The notes under the pieces: generated by a model
The model's input: only the letters and a program-made list of their open reading frames with translations
What the model was told of the DNA's origin: nothing
Databases searched by the model: none
Shown here: piece after piece, positions 1 through 10,015 of the stretch
Numbering within the stretch: the stretch's first letter is position 1
Layout of the letters: the number at the start of each line of letters is the position of its first letter
Position numbers and translations under genes: made by a program
Assembly (NCBI GenBank): GCA_002887195.1
Contig: PJAB01000024.1
Location: 1-60,962, forward strand
Reading direction: 5' to 3'
Source: Chrysochromulina parva
Taxonomy: Eukaryota; Haptophyta; Prymnesiales; Chrysochromulinaceae
DNA: 60,962 bases

Positions 1-1
1 T

Positions 2-448
2 GTCACGAGTGATTCTGACGACGCAGTTGGTGAGCTGCGGGCTGCTCTAGCCTCGCGTGGCTGGCAACCACACTGGCCGATCATTGCGAGCACGGCATCG
101 CAGAGTGCTGAGCGCGATCGCTGGTTCAAAGAGTCGCCGCGGGACAAGATTCGAATCGAGGCGCAGTGGGCGGCGGGTGACCTCGACCCTTGGGAGGACT
201 TTGAGTCGTTCCTGATCGACGTTTTTCTCCTAAGGGAGAGCGATGGGTTCGTGGGAAAGTTCACGTCTAACTTTGACAGGCTTGTCTTCGAGTTGATGAG
301 CGCGCGCTTCGGCTGCGTGAGGCCATACTTGTCGCTAGATGCATCTTGGTGCTTCGGAGGCTTTCAAACAAGTCCCGACGGAAACCGTCGCTTCTTATGC
401 GGAGCGCCCGCAGCTGGGGGCTATGGCGGACTGAATACTACGCGGTAG
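2..448 (+). CDS. Fucosyltransferase-like protein, 3' end (partial)
   Basis: The frame is open from the window edge to a TAG stop and gives the last ~148 residues of a longer protein whose start lies outside. The stretch reading DVFLLRESDGFVGKFTSN followed by FDRLVFELMSAR resembles motif III of alpha-1,6/O-fucosyltransferase-type GT-B enzymes (D-x-x-x-L-x-x-x-D-x-x-V-G-x-F-S/T-S, then RL..EL). Such enzymes transfer fucose from GDP-fucose to glycans in the secretory pathway. The tail is rich in Gly, Cys and aromatic residues. The family assignment rests on this one motif; the donor-binding part is not visible. An NodZ/FUT8-like or O-FucT-like protein is equally possible. Confidence 0.5.
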   Translation, partial: VTSDSDDAVGELRAALASRGWQPHWPIIASTASQSAERDRWFKESPRDKIRIEAQWAAGDLDPWEDFESFLIDVFLLRESDGFVGKFTSNFDRLVFELMSARFGCVRPYLSLDASWCFGGFQTSPDGNRRFLCGAPAAGGYGGLNTTR

Positions 449-777
449 CAGCTGTTTCATCCAAAGTGAGGGCTGTATTCGGAAGTTTACACATGTTTAC
501 ACCCAGATGGCACCACCGAGATCTCACAGTGACCGCGTCAACGGACAACCACAACGCGCAACCGTCGCGTCCCCGTCCGGACACGTCGGGACACGTCCGG
601 AGCGCCGCCGCGAGGGCCAATCGGGTGACGTGACGTGCGCCTGATTTGTGTGTACGGTAAGGGTCCCTAGGCGGATTTTGCCCGTCACCACCAGGTAACC
701 ACCTGAATTCGAAACTTATCCCTTTTAGGGAAAGTGAGGAATGCGCCGCGAGATCTCGAGCGCGTGTTTGTTGCGCG
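449..777 (+). promoter_or_regulatory. Intergenic region with ACGT-rich cluster upstream of the SET gene
   Basis: No coding feature is seen. About 140-205 bp before the ATG at 778 there are two CACGTC motifs around 581-597 inside a near-symmetric block, a CCAAT at 617-621 and an overlapping double TGACGTGACGT at 626-636. Plant and algal bZIP factors bind ACGT cores and NF-Y binds CCAAT, so this is a reasonable candidate promoter. No experimental evidence is available. Confidence 0.3.
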
Positions 778-2454
778 ATGCTGCTGGGCTGCTTTCAAAC
801 CCTGGCCTTCGCCGCTCGAGTTCCTGCTCGCATTCATGCCGTGCACATGCAGCTGTCGGCAACCTCGGGCGCGGTCACGCCCTTTGAAGACTGGGCAGAG
901 GCCACCGGTATCAATGCACCAAAGCTTGCCGTCATTGGCCGTGAGGATCTGCGCGGCGTTGTCGTGCTTGAGGATGTAAAGGAGGGCGAGGAGCTGTGCT
1001 GCGTTCCACGCACCTCGTGCCTCGACCTTTCTGCGGTCGAGGGCTCTGGCTCCCCGTGCGAGGCGTTCGTGCCAACCAGCCTGTGGGTCACACTGCGCTG
1101 GTACGAGCGCCTCGCCTGCTGGCTCCTCGCAGAGGAGCGGCGCGGGCAGGAGTCGCCCATCGTGGGCTACCTCGGCTACCTGCCGCGCCCCGAGTCCTTT
1201 GCGAACGCGCCGCTCGTCTGGACCGATGACGAGCTCGCCGAGCTGTGCTACCCGCCGGTCGTCGTCGCCGTTCGCGAGCAGGCGTCCGAACTCAGGGCGC
1301 TGCACGCGGCGCTCGTCGGTGGGCGCGGCGGACCGCTCGCGTCGACGGTGACGCTGTACGAGCTGCGCTGGGCGATGCAGCTCGTGCTCTCCCGCGCGTT
1401 CACCTCCACCATCGCAACGCCAGCGGAGCTCGCGAGGCGAAGGCCGCCGCCGCCGCCGCCGCCGCCCTCACCTTCACAGGTTGCAGCACGAATGTGGTTT
1501 GGCGGGCTGCCCGTGGTTGGGAAGATGTTTTTGGAGCCGCCGCCGCCGCCGCCGCCGCCGCCACTGGGCGACGGGCTCGAGATGGCCATGATGCCCATGC
1601 TCGATGCCTTCAACCACGCCTCGCGAGCAGCGACCCAGTGCTCATACGATGGCGAGCGCAACGCCTTCGTGATGAAGGCGACAGCGGCGCTGCAGCGCGG
1701 CGAACAAGCCTTCATCTCGTACGGCGACAAGTCGAACGACGAGCTGCTGCAGCTGTTTGGCTTCGTCGAGGAGGGCAACCCCTTCGACGTCTTCCTCTCG
1801 ATTGGCCTCGAGGACTTCGTCTGCTCAGCAGGCGAACGCTTCTTCGTGTCGGACGCGGCCATGGAGGTGCACGCTCGCTGGCGAGCATGCTCGAGGGGCT
1901 CTGAGTGCATGCTGAGGGGCTCTGAGTGCAGGCTGAGTGCTTCCTTTGTCAGCTCGCTTCTGCGCATGCTCGATGGGTTCTGAGTGCATCTCTGAGTGCA
2001 TCTCTGAATGCATTCTGATTGCCTCCCTCATCAGGCACGCTTCCGCATCCTCGATGGGCTTGGGCTGGGGGGCGCCTTGCTGGGTGAGCTCACACCGACG
2101 GGTGCGCCGCCGCCGATGATGCACGCGCTGCGCGTCCTGCTCGGCTCGAAGCAGGAGCTGGAGAGAGACCTGAAGCTCCTTGCGACTGCTGGCTCACTTG
2201 AGACTGAGGAACGGGTCTGGGCCGCGCTGCGGGGGTACTGCAAGATGGCGCGCGCCGCAATGGGCGGGCCGCGCAAGGTGGACCTCGACGCCGCCAAGGT
2301 CGCGCGCAAGGCGGGCCAGCCGCGCAAGGACCTGGCCCTCACCTTCCGCGCCGAGAAGAAGCGTCTCCTCTCCGAGCTTGAGAATCGGCTCAACTTAGTC
2401 TCGGCCCGCTCGAAGCAGGCCGGCAAGGTGGTACGGCTCTCGGCGACGGCGTAG
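778..2454 (+). CDS. SET-domain lysine methyltransferase, Rubisco-LSMT-like
   Basis: Two exons, 778-1866 and 2035-2454, give ~502 residues. The intron 1867-2034 is phase 0 and contains in-frame stops, so it must be spliced. The N-terminus is hydrophobic (LLGCFQTLAFAA) and could be a signal or plastid-targeting sequence. A split SET domain follows: PMLDAFNHAS corresponds to the family's D-x-x-N-H and ISYGDKSNDELLQLFGFV to the closing SET motif. The second exon has the helical C-terminal substrate-binding region typical of Rubisco LSMT/SETD relatives, which methylate lysines on Rubisco, aldolases or other non-histone proteins. Two polyproline tracts interrupt the SET domain (near residues 222-230 and 254-263). 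The intron consists of two tandem repeat units (see separate entry). The substrate cannot be read from sequence. Confidence 0.8.
1867..2034 (+). repeat. Tandem-double introner-like intron in the SET gene (family A)
   Basis: This 168-bp intron has two tandem units, 1867-1952 (ending tttgtcag) and 1953-2034 (ending ctgattgcctccctcatcag). Each unit opens with a degraded copy of the sequence that starts the downstream exon at 2035 (GCACGCTTCCGCATCCTCGA) and continues with ctctgagtgca-type repeats. The 3' end matches the introns at 59044-59198 and 20853-20924. Splicing from 1866 to 2035 restores the frame. Confidence 0.7.
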
Positions 2455-2591
2455 ATGCTGCGTGCGTGGATCGGTCGTGTCGTGAGGTTTGTTCCAAATT
2501 TGGAGAGTGCGATCTCGACACGTGGCCACCCTCGCGTTTGACGCTCGCGCGCTTTGAGAAACACGATTGTGGCGCGAGCGCTTTTGCTCCT

Positions 2592-3416
2592 ATGGCCGAT
2601 GAGCCAGCCACGCCTGCGGCGGAGGAGCTCAAGATCCGCGTCAAGAGCGCATCCGTCGAGGTCTTCATTACCCTGAACGCCAAGTTCCTCGCGCAGCCGC
2701 TCGAGAAGGCACTGATCAATCCGTTCATCAAAGTTTACAACAAGAAGACCGACGTGCCCGTCTCCCTCGAGTCGCTGATTTCGATTCACGTGACAGGCGC
2801 CGCTTGCCCAGATGGCCCGGTGACCATCGATACGGCAAAGGATCCGACGGTGGCCGCGTCCACCATCCTTGGTTCCAAGGAAGGCGTCCACATCGAGTTC
2901 ACCTTTGCGGAGCAGCAGATGATGCCCGTGTTCACGGAGGGCATGAGCGAGGTGGACAAGCTCAAGGCTCGGCGTCGGGCTGAGAATGCCGCCAAGCGCG
3001 CTGCAGCTGGCATCACGGATGACGCTGCAGCGGCGTCTGACCCATCGGCCGACACGCCGCCGGTACCGCCGCCTGCAGCGCCCGTAGAGAGCGGCCCACT
3101 CGGCCAGCTGAGCAAGGCTGAGGCGCAGGCGCAGGCTATTGAGACCGAGCTCAAGGCTTGCACCACGGAGCTCGCTGCGGCCACCAGCATGGCCAGCGTG
3201 GACGCCATCTCGACCCGCGCAACGGCGGCGGCCGGCGGCGTCGGCAAGTTGATGGCGATGATGGACGAGATTGATCTCGGCGACCTCGACGAAGAGCCCA
3301 GGGCTGCGGCGCGTGTGCGGCGCAAGGCCATCAACGCCAAGGTGGAGGACGTCCTCGAGCCAGCAAAGAAGGATCTCAACAAGGCCGTCATGGCGGCGCG
3401 GAAGAGACTGGGCTAG
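2592..3416 (+). CDS. Conserved-looking hypothetical protein, helical C-terminus
   Basis: Single-exon ORF of 274 residues, starting at the ATG at 2592 just downstream of the SET gene on the same strand. I do not recognise the family. The first ~110 residues look like a compact mixed fold (IRVKSASVEVFITLNAKF, then IKVYNKKTDVPV). A charged segment SEVDKLKARRRAENAAKRAAAG follows, then a Pro/Ala linker, then a ~110-residue Ala/Glu/Lys-rich helical region that could form a helical bundle or short coiled coil. No signal peptide or membrane segment is visible, so a soluble intracellular protein is likely. An upstream in-frame ATG at 2466 would add 42 unremarkable residues; the later start is preferred because MADEPA begins the ordered sequence. 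Confidence 0.6.
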   Translation: MADEPATPAAEELKIRVKSASVEVFITLNAKFLAQPLEKALINPFIKVYNKKTDVPVSLESLISIHVTGAACPDGPVTIDTAKDPTVAASTILGSKEGVHIEFTFAEQQMMPVFTEGMSEVDKLKARRRAENAAKRAAAGITDDAAAASDPSADTPPVPPPAAPVESGPLGQLSKAEAQAQAIETELKACTTELAAATSMASVDAISTRATAAAGGVGKLMAMMDEIDLGDLDEEPRAAARVRRKAINAKVEDVLEPAKKDLNKAVMAARKRLG

Positions 3417-4045
3417 AGAGGTCACTCCATGTGGACACGAGCTCTCACCCTTTTGCGACCGCACATTTGCAAGAGGTCCGGAGGAGCCATCATCGCCGTT
3501 TCGGGCGTGCTCGCCGCACGCCGCGCTGATGCGCGGTGGGGCGAGGATCGAATATGATTGTGCCAAATGTCGCGTTGTGGCCGCATGGCGAAACTGCACT
3601 GATCGCCTAAAAGGCCAGCTGGTCGGTTCCCTGTTCCATGAGATAACGGTGGCGACCGGACGTAGGGACGACGACGATGACGTGCGTGTGGCGTCGGGAG
3701 TACTTCTACAAAAATTTGAGTTGCAGTCGTCGCGGATCGGTGAGGTGATGCTAGACCAAGATGCACTTAAGGTGAGGTGAAACAGTGTGGTCTCACGTCA
3801 TCGTACATCGACGACGATAAGCGCGTCCAGGGTGTATACCTCGCGGTGACGAACGAAACTCTCCCGCGGTCTCTCTCCGCGTGCGGTGGCGTACGTCCGG
3901 TCCGTCACCACCGCACGCTCTGGGGCATCGAGACCTGGAGCCGTGCTCGGACTGCGCTGGAAGAGCCTGCGCCCGCGCGGACGCGGGACGGGATTGGGTG
4001 CGGCATTATGTGCGGCGCGCGCGCGCTTGTAGTCGCGCCAATGGC
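3417..4045. other. Convergent intergenic region, nothing recognised
   Basis: This 629-bp spacer separates the ends of two convergent genes. It contains only short non-conserved open frames, and I found no RNA gene, repeat family or regulatory motif in it. Confidence 0.4.
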
Positions 4046-7000
4046 TCAGCTGACGATGCAGGCCGCCGACGACCTGCCCCTAGGTGTCGACTGCTGCTGC
4101 CGCGCCTGGACCTCGGAGACGCGCGCGAGGGCGCCCTCAAGGTGCTGCGTGAGTCGCTCGAGCGCCTCGAGCTGGCGCACGTCCAGCGTGCGGCGGTGCA
4201 CATCCAGGGTATGGTCGACTTGCTCATACCGCTCGGCCAGCGCGCGCATCGACTGATCGTACTTCCATTCGAGCTCGCCGACCGCCTGCTCGATGGCGTG
4301 GCGCCCTTCATCAACGAGCATCCCATATCCATACGGGTCGATCGCCTCGAGCGGCACCGCCTCGAGCGCCGTGCTGGGCTCATGCGCGCCGAGGAGCGCG
4401 CCCACGAGGTCCGAATGACGATCCGCGAGCCGCTGCGCCTCGAGAGCGAGATGATCGAGCTCGTCGTCCCGAGATTCGCGCGTGGGCGGGCGCGGGATGT
4501 CCTCGATGGGCGCCGTGATGGGCGCAGGCGGAGGACCTCCAGTCGGGATGGCGCCGAAGCCTTCGTCCTCTCCAGGGGGCTCGTGCTCGAGACGGCGCTC
4601 AGGCTCCTCTGTCGCAATGCGCATCGCCCTTGCTGCTGCGTGCGCCGCCGCAGCGGCGGCGTGGGCAGCGGCCGTCGCCGCGTCCATCGAGCGTTCGAGC
4701 GCGAAACCACGATCCGTGTGGGGGCTGTGAACACGATGCTTGTGGGGGCTGTGAATGGCATCCAGCGCGTCGTCGTGGCGACGATTGTTCGTGGCGGGTG
4801 GGCCACTTAGGCCACGTAGGGGAAGCTGGCTCCGTCGTGGGTTCGGTGTGCTACGTCGTGTGCTCGGTTGGGATCCGACAGCGTCCTCGACGTGGTTCCG
4901 CCAGATCATCGACGCGATCAGCTGGACGGCCTCGGGCGACTGCACGAGCAGGGCACGCGCGCGTGAGGTGAGGTCCTCGTACTCGTCGAGGGAGTGCAAC
5001 TGCTCCCTCTCGACCTGCCGGACGAGGCCAGCGCGCGTGACGTGGCCGCGGACTGCAGACTGGACGATGGTCGCGGCACGCTGCGCCTTGTGGATGCGGC
5101 GCCGGGCTTGCATGCCGCGCGCCTCGCTCTGTATGAAGAGGGCGGCCGCCTCCGCATAGCCAGCCATCGTGGACGACGGCTCCATCGCCCTCGGCATCGC
5201 CCTCGGCATTCGGGGTGCCATCGGCGCCGAGACCGTGCGCGGCGTTGGGGGCGCAGGGATGCCCATCACGGCGCGTGCCCCAAGCGGCGGCATGCCATAC
5301 GCTTGACGCGCGCGCTCACGAAGGCGCTCCGCGCGCTCGGCCTCAGCCGTAACGGCGGCGGCTGCCGCGGCCGCTTCCGGCTCGAGGCCGTAAGTGGCCG
5401 CTTTCAAGCTGAAAGAGCTCCGTGCCGCCGCAACTGCCGCCAAGGCGGCGGCGGCGGCCGTGTCGTCGTCGGAGTGGCCGCTGCCAACGCTGCCGACGGC
5501 CGACACGACGTCCAATTCGGCGCCGTGATGGGCATCGTCCAGTTCGGCGAGGCGCTCGAGGCGCGCCTCAAGCCTCGCAAGCCTGCCGAGGACGGCATCG
5601 TCGCCGCTCCCGCCGAGGCCGAGCTGTGAGAGCATCGCCGTCACGGCCGCCTGCGCCGCCTGCGCCGCGTGCGCGCGCGCCGCCTTCTCCGCCGCCTCCA
5701 GTGCCGCCTGCTGGCTCTGCATCATCGCGCGCATCGCCGCCTGAGCCGCCTCCTCCGCGTGCTCCTTAGCCTTGAGCGCTTGGCTCTTCACTTCGAGGCG
5801 CTTGCCCACCTCCTTTCGCGCCAACTTGACGCGCACGCCCGCCTGTACGGCCCGCGCCGCATCGGCCGTCTCCTCATTTCGTCCCATTTGAAGCGCCGCG
5901 AGCTCCGCCAGCTCCTGTCGCTGCTGCCGGCCGCGCAGCGTGCGCTGGAGCGTGCATGCTGCCCCCTCCTGCCGGACGCGCTGGGCCCGCTCGTCGAGCT
6001 GCGAGAGCAACGCGCGACCGTCCTGCAGCCGCTCCTCGCTCGGCGCGAGGCCGGCACGCGCCGTGCCGAGCGCTCCGCTCAGCGCGTCGAGCAGGTCGGC
6101 GCCTCCGTTGGGCAGTCCACCCGGCAGCCCCGCGAGGGACACCGCGCCGCCCGCCTCGCCGGCGCTCGCGTCGCCGCTCGCACCGCCGCCGCCCACGCCC
6201 ACGCCCTCGCCCTCGAGCTCGCTGCTGAAGAAGACATTGGCTTCGAGGCGGAAGGCGGCCGGCTGGGTGCCGGGCGGAGCGAGGCGGTGCGGGTACAGGA
6301 GGTACTCGCCGGGAAGCAGCGGCGCGGGCACGTCGAGCACTGCCCGTCGGTGCGAGCGCGCTGGCATCGTGTGGGCGATCAGGCGCGGCGGGGGGCCGTC
6401 GTCGGTGGGGCGCGTGCAGAGCAGGAGCGCGATTCCCACCTTGCCGGGCGGCGTGGCACGCGGCGCGAGCTGCTGCTCGAGGAGGAGCGCGATCCGAATT
6501 GGGTGCGCCACACGGAGCACGAAGGCGGGAACCGGTAGGTCGTTCAGATTGGCGCTCGGAGGGCGCGGCCACTCGCCCGAGACGGCGAGCTTGGTGCCCG
6601 AGATCGTCGGGTCGGCGCCGTCGGCGGTGAGCACCGCCGCGTCCACCGCGGGCGCCACCGCCACGTGGAGCACGTCGAAGAGGGCAGGGAGCTCGTCGAA
6701 CGCGATCCACTGACACGTGCTGGGTGCCTCGGGCTGCGACCAGGGGCAGCTGACGAGGACTTCGCGGCTGCCGTTGGTGGCGCGCGTGCGCAGCACCGGG
6801 TACGCGAGGCCGTGCATCATGCCCGATTTCATAGCCGTCCCAACCGAAGCTGCGTCCACGTCGCCGCCGCTGCCACCTCCCACGCCGCCACCTGCGGAGT
6901 CGTTTGCGGACGGGCTGCGTCGCAAGAGGCTCATGGGCGCGCCGTTGGCGGCGAAGCGCCTCAGTCGCTCCCAGCTGAGCGGCTCGCCCGAGCTCGCCTC

Positions 7001-7558
7001 GCTCGAGTCCACGTCAAGAGGCACCGTAAGCGGCAGACCGCCCGTGAGTGCGCGCAGCGCCGTCGGCAGGTGACCGATGCGCAAGGCCGCGTAGCCGCCG
7101 AGCAGCTTGGCGTAGGCCTTCTCCATGAGAGAGACCCACAGCTCGCCCGGATGGGCGCTGCGCGCGTACAGCGGGACGCCCGACGCGTCGCACGGCAGCC
7201 GGTCGTCGACGGTGACGGGCGTCCATGAGTCGCCGATGAAGAGCTGCACAGTGTACACGCCACAGTGGCAGCCGCGCACGGAGAGGAAGAGCTGGTGGAG
7301 CAGCGAAGGCCGACTGGCGACAGTGGCGAGTGCGCCAAGCAGCCAGCTGTCGCCGAGCCGAGCTGAGCCGAGGCTGATCGACGCGCCGTTCTCACGCGCC
7401 ACGCTGTCCGCGAAGAGGGACACCGAGGCACCGAGCGTAGACTCTGTCGGCCGCAGCCACGTCTCTCCGGGTGGCGGAGGGAAGTGCGGGTCTTCGTGCA
7501 GCTGACCAGTGCGCTCGAGATCGCGCACGATGGCTTCCTCGGCCGCGACGGTGGCCAT
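4046..7558 (-). CDS. Calpain-like protein with IQ motifs, catalytic residues lost
   Basis: Single exon of 1170 residues from ATG 7558; the frame continues upstream to 7861 but that part is antisense to the divergent carboxypeptidase's signal sequence. Residues ~60-310 align by eye with the calpain protease core. LGDSWLLGAL has Ser71 where the nucleophilic Cys belongs, HGLAYPVL has Leu251 where the catalytic His of GHAYSV belongs, and VSCPWSQ has Cys271 in place of the Asn of RNPWG. A beta-rich region like calpain domain III follows (~320-450). Then come long Ala/Arg/Glu helices with several IQ-type motifs (ACTLQRTLRGRQQRQ, AALFIQSEARGMQARRR, ATIVQSAVRGHVTR) suggesting calmodulin binding, and a coiled-coil tail. 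It is probably a scaffolding or cytoskeletal pseudoprotease; catalytically dead calpains are known in protists. Confidence 0.75.
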   Translation of the reverse strand: MATVAAEEAIVRDLERTGQLHEDPHFPPPPGETWLRPTESTLGASVSLFADSVARENGASISLGSARLGDSWLLGALATVASRPSLLHQLFLSVRGCHCGVYTVQLFIGDSWTPVTVDDRLPCDASGVPLYARSAHPGELWVSLMEKAYAKLLGGYAALRIGHLPTALRALTGGLPLTVPLDVDSSEASSGEPLSWERLRRFAANGAPMSLLRRSPSANDSAGGGVGGGSGGDVDAASVGTAMKSGMMHGLAYPVLRTRATNGSREVLVSCPWSQPEAPSTCQWIAFDELPALFDVLHVAVAPAVDAAVLTADGADPTISGTKLAVSGEWPRPPSANLNDLPVPAFVLRVAHPIRIALLLEQQLAPRATPPGKVGIALLLCTRPTDDGPPPRLIAHTMPARSHRRAVLDVPAPLLPGEYLLYPHRLAPPGTQPAAFRLEANVFFSSELEGEGVGVGGGGASGDASAGEAGGAVSLAGLPGGLPNGGADLLDALSGALGTARAGLAPSEERLQDGRALLSQLDERAQRVRQEGAACTLQRTLRGRQQRQELAELAALQMGRNEETADAARAVQAGVRVKLARKEVGKRLEVKSQALKAKEHAEEAAQAAMRAMMQSQQAALEAAEKAARAHAAQAAQAAVTAMLSQLGLGGSGDDAVLGRLARLEARLERLAELDDAHHGAELDVVSAVGSVGSGHSDDDTAAAAALAAVAAARSSFSLKAATYGLEPEAAAAAAAVTAEAERAERLRERARQAYGMPPLGARAVMGIPAPPTPRTVSAPMAPRMPRAMPRAMEPSSTMAGYAEAAALFIQSEARGMQARRRIHKAQRAATIVQSAVRGHVTRAGLVRQVEREQLHSLDEYEDLTSRARALLVQSPEAVQLIASMIWRNHVEDAVGSQPSTRRSTPNPRRSQLPLRGLSGPPATNNRRHDDALDAIHSPHKHRVHSPHTDRGFALERSMDAATAAAHAAAAAAHAAARAMRIATEEPERRLEHEPPGEDEGFGAIPTGGPPPAPITAPIEDIPRPPTRESRDDELDHLALEAQRLADRHSDLVGALLGAHEPSTALEAVPLEAIDPYGYGMLVDEGRHAIEQAVGELEWKYDQSMRALAERYEQVDHTLDVHRRTLDVRQLEALERLTQHLEGALARVSEVQARQQQSTPRGRSSAACIVS

Positions 7559-7850
7559 TACCCGGGACAGTCGCCGGGCGGTTGGATGGGCCGACCTGTG
7601 AACGCCATGTTCACGTCGTAAATTGCCATCTCGGCAAGACGCACAACCACAGGTCCCGTGGAGACACAACGTGGAGGGCGCAGTGTCCTGTGAACGTCGA
7701 ATGCGTGCCTGGACAAAGGCCATCCTATTAAACTTGGTCGCGTTCATAAACCTATGTTCAGTACCCCCCGCGCCGCTTTCTCCATCAGCCTGTCCTTGCC
7801 GGTCTGCACCAGCGCGACAAGCGGTGGAAATCCGTCCGGCAAATTCACTC
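7559..7850. promoter_or_regulatory. Divergent promoter region, calpain-like / carboxypeptidase
   Basis: These 292 bp separate two divergent start codons and should hold both promoters. The sequence is less GC-rich in the middle (ggccatcctattaaacttgg around 7720-7739), a possible core element. No specific factor site is evident. Confidence 0.3.
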
Positions 7851-9518
7851 ATGCCCGGCACAGTGCGCCTCCTCGTCGGCCTTCCGCTGTTCCTGGTCGC
7901 AGATGCGCGCCTGCACCAGCGATACTCGGCTTTGAGTCACGGCTCTGCGAGCCAGGCAACGGCAACGGAAGCCAGCGATTTGTGCCAGCCACCAACTGCA
8001 CTGCCATGCGACAAGCAGCAGCTGGTGGGCCGCCAGAAGGTTGAATTTCACCACGCCTTCAACAGCACGCCGCTGGCACTACATTCGACACCTGAGAGCG
8101 GCTACGTGCCCGTCACGGATCGCGACTACCTCTTCTTCCTCTTCTTCTCTCCGCACAAGGCCGCACCGGCAGACGCACCGTTGCTGGTGTGGAGCAACGG
8201 CGGGCCAGGGTGCTCGAGCATGGAAGGTGCGACAACCGGCCTCAGCCCGATCATGCTGTTCAACGCCAAGCCTGGCGCGCATGGTGGCTTCTCGCGCGTG
8301 ATGACGTCCAACCATTGGGGTTGGCACAGGCACGCCGCGCTGCTCTTCGTGGATCAGCCGCGCTACGTTGGCTTCTCCACGGGCACGGGCCCGTACGTGA
8401 CCACGAGCCGCGAGGCGGGGCTCGATATGGTCGTCTTTCTGCGCCGCTGGCGCCGACTCTTTCCTGAGCATGCGCACCGCTCCCTCATCTTCGCCTCGGA
8501 GTCCTATGGCGGCCATTACGTTCCCGCGTGGGTCGACGCGACGCTAAACGCGAACGCGGCGCCGGACGTGGCGCACGAGGACGTGCTTCCGCTGCGCGCC
8601 ATCTACCTCGGCAATGCACTCGTCAACCGGAGCGTGCAGCAGTCGCACAACTCGTGGAACACCTTCTGCCACGCGGAGGGCATCATCAGCCCCAGCGTGA
8701 CGTCGGAGAGCATTGACAAGACCGACGTTGTGGCGCATCTGGGTTACGAGCCGAACATGTACGACTTCCGGCTTGAGTCGCAGGACGGCTGCGGCGCGTA
8801 CGGGTACGACTACAGCCGCTGGGCCAGCACGTTGTACAGCGAGCCCTTCCGACGCGCGCTCCATGTGTGCGGCAAGGCCGGCGCCGACTCATTTGCGGGC
8901 TGCACTGGCGGCTGCCACGTGTGCATCGGCAACCCCCCCCTGCTCCCATTCGACGAGCAGGACGAGTTTGAGTACAGCGCCGCGCTCTCGCGAGCGCTCC
9001 AAGCGGGCCTCCGGCTCACTTTTGTGTACGGCAAGAACGACCTCGCGGTACCCTATGTGGGAGGTCATCGCATGGTCATGGAGACTCTGGAGTGGGGAGG
9101 CGCGTCCGCCTTCCGTGCCGCACCACTCGAACCGCTGCTAGCCGAAGGCACCATTGAGATCGGGCAGGTGCAACGGCACGGGCTGCTCACGTACATGCAA
9201 ATCGAGGACTCGGGCCACATGGTCTTCGCGGACCAGCCCGCCGCCGGCATACTCGCGCTTCAGACCTTGCTACCGGACATGGATCATTTGACCCAGAGGG
9301 CTGTGCCGCCCCTGCTCGTGATTGGCGCGCTGATGCTCTTTGCGGCGCTTGTCGCCGTAGTAGCGCTCGGCTCGGGCGAGCGCATCTACAGGCACATTCA
9401 AGCTATTGCTGACAAGCGCTTTGGCATAGCACGAGGTGCCGACGAGTCGCGGTCCGCGCCCTCGGCAGATGAGTCGGAGCAAAGCGCCGACGACCATTAC
9501 GTCGCTCTTCACAAGTGA
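7851..9518 (+). CDS. Serine carboxypeptidase (S10), membrane-anchored
   Basis: 555 residues with no intron. The ATG at 7851 gives a signal peptide (MPGTVRLLVGLPLFLVADA). The peptidase S10 fold is clear: oxyanion-loop motif WSNGGPGCSSMEG (~114-126), nucleophile Ser218 in ESYGGHYVP, Asp397 in VYGKNDLAVPYVG, and His456 in EDSGHMVFADQP, so the catalytic triad is intact. Several cysteines (~314-358) should form disulfides. A transmembrane helix lies near residues 487-507, followed by a ~48-residue Ser/Glu-rich cytosolic tail, the layout of Kex1-type carboxypeptidases of the Golgi rather than soluble vacuolar CPY. It would trim C-terminal residues from secreted or vacuolar proteins. The upstream open frame is not used because the signal peptide starts at 7851. 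Confidence 0.9.
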   Translation: MPGTVRLLVGLPLFLVADARLHQRYSALSHGSASQATATEASDLCQPPTALPCDKQQLVGRQKVEFHHAFNSTPLALHSTPESGYVPVTDRDYLFFLFFSPHKAAPADAPLLVWSNGGPGCSSMEGATTGLSPIMLFNAKPGAHGGFSRVMTSNHWGWHRHAALLFVDQPRYVGFSTGTGPYVTTSREAGLDMVVFLRRWRRLFPEHAHRSLIFASESYGGHYVPAWVDATLNANAAPDVAHEDVLPLRAIYLGNALVNRSVQQSHNSWNTFCHAEGIISPSVTSESIDKTDVVAHLGYEPNMYDFRLESQDGCGAYGYDYSRWASTLYSEPFRRALHVCGKAGADSFAGCTGGCHVCIGNPPLLPFDEQDEFEYSAALSRALQAGLRLTFVYGKNDLAVPYVGGHRMVMETLEWGGASAFRAAPLEPLLAEGTIEIGQVQRHGLLTYMQIEDSGHMVFADQPAAGILALQTLLPDMDHLTQRAVPPLLVIGALMLFAALVAVVALGSGERIYRHIQAIADKRFGIARGADESRSAPSADESEQSADDHYVALHK

Positions 9519-10015
9519 AAAAGCTTCGCCTTGCGCGCCCGAGCTGCATGCAAGGATGCGGCGCCGACGACGTAACATTTATGTACCATTTACCTATGAG
9601 CGTCGCGTTGTGGCACGGGAGCCGTGGCCGAGCCGGAGCGCGAGCCTCAGCCTGCCCTCTCGCTAGCTAGGCCGGGCTTGATGCTCATTTTACATTTTTT
9701 AAAGAACTCGCCACGAAACTGGAGCGGACCGTGCGAGTACCAACGTGCGCATCCGTTCGGATACAGCACGCACCGATGCTGTACCATGCAGAGCACACAA
9801 CACTCAACAGTCGAGTGAACATGAGGTGCACCGACGACGGTCACCACCACAATGTCCAACACCAAGGGTACACCAAGGGCATCAATTAGGAACCCCCCAG
9901 CACGCCTCCCTGGAAGATTGTACTGTCACATCAGTTGGGCCATGAGACCCATGTTACCGATTCCAAAGCTCATCTTAAGCTCATCTGCGTGTTATCCCTG
10001 TCTTCGCAAAGCGTT
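9519..10015. other. Convergent intergenic region, nothing recognised
   Basis: This 497-bp spacer lies between the ends of the carboxypeptidase and FkbM genes. It is more AT-rich than its neighbours (for example around 9680-9712). I see no gene, repeat family or structured RNA. Confidence 0.4.

Noticed and set aside
2031..3599. 522-codon minus-strand frame
   Set aside because: It overlaps two well-supported plus-strand genes and has no recognisable motif.
4238..4810. Plus-strand frames over the calpain-like gene
   Set aside because: Arg-rich, no motif, overlap the supported minus-strand gene.
7559..7861. N-terminal extension of the calpain-like frame up to 7861
   Set aside because: It overlaps, in antisense, the signal peptide of the carboxypeptidase and has a composition unlike the rest; MATVAAEEA at 7558 is the more natural start.
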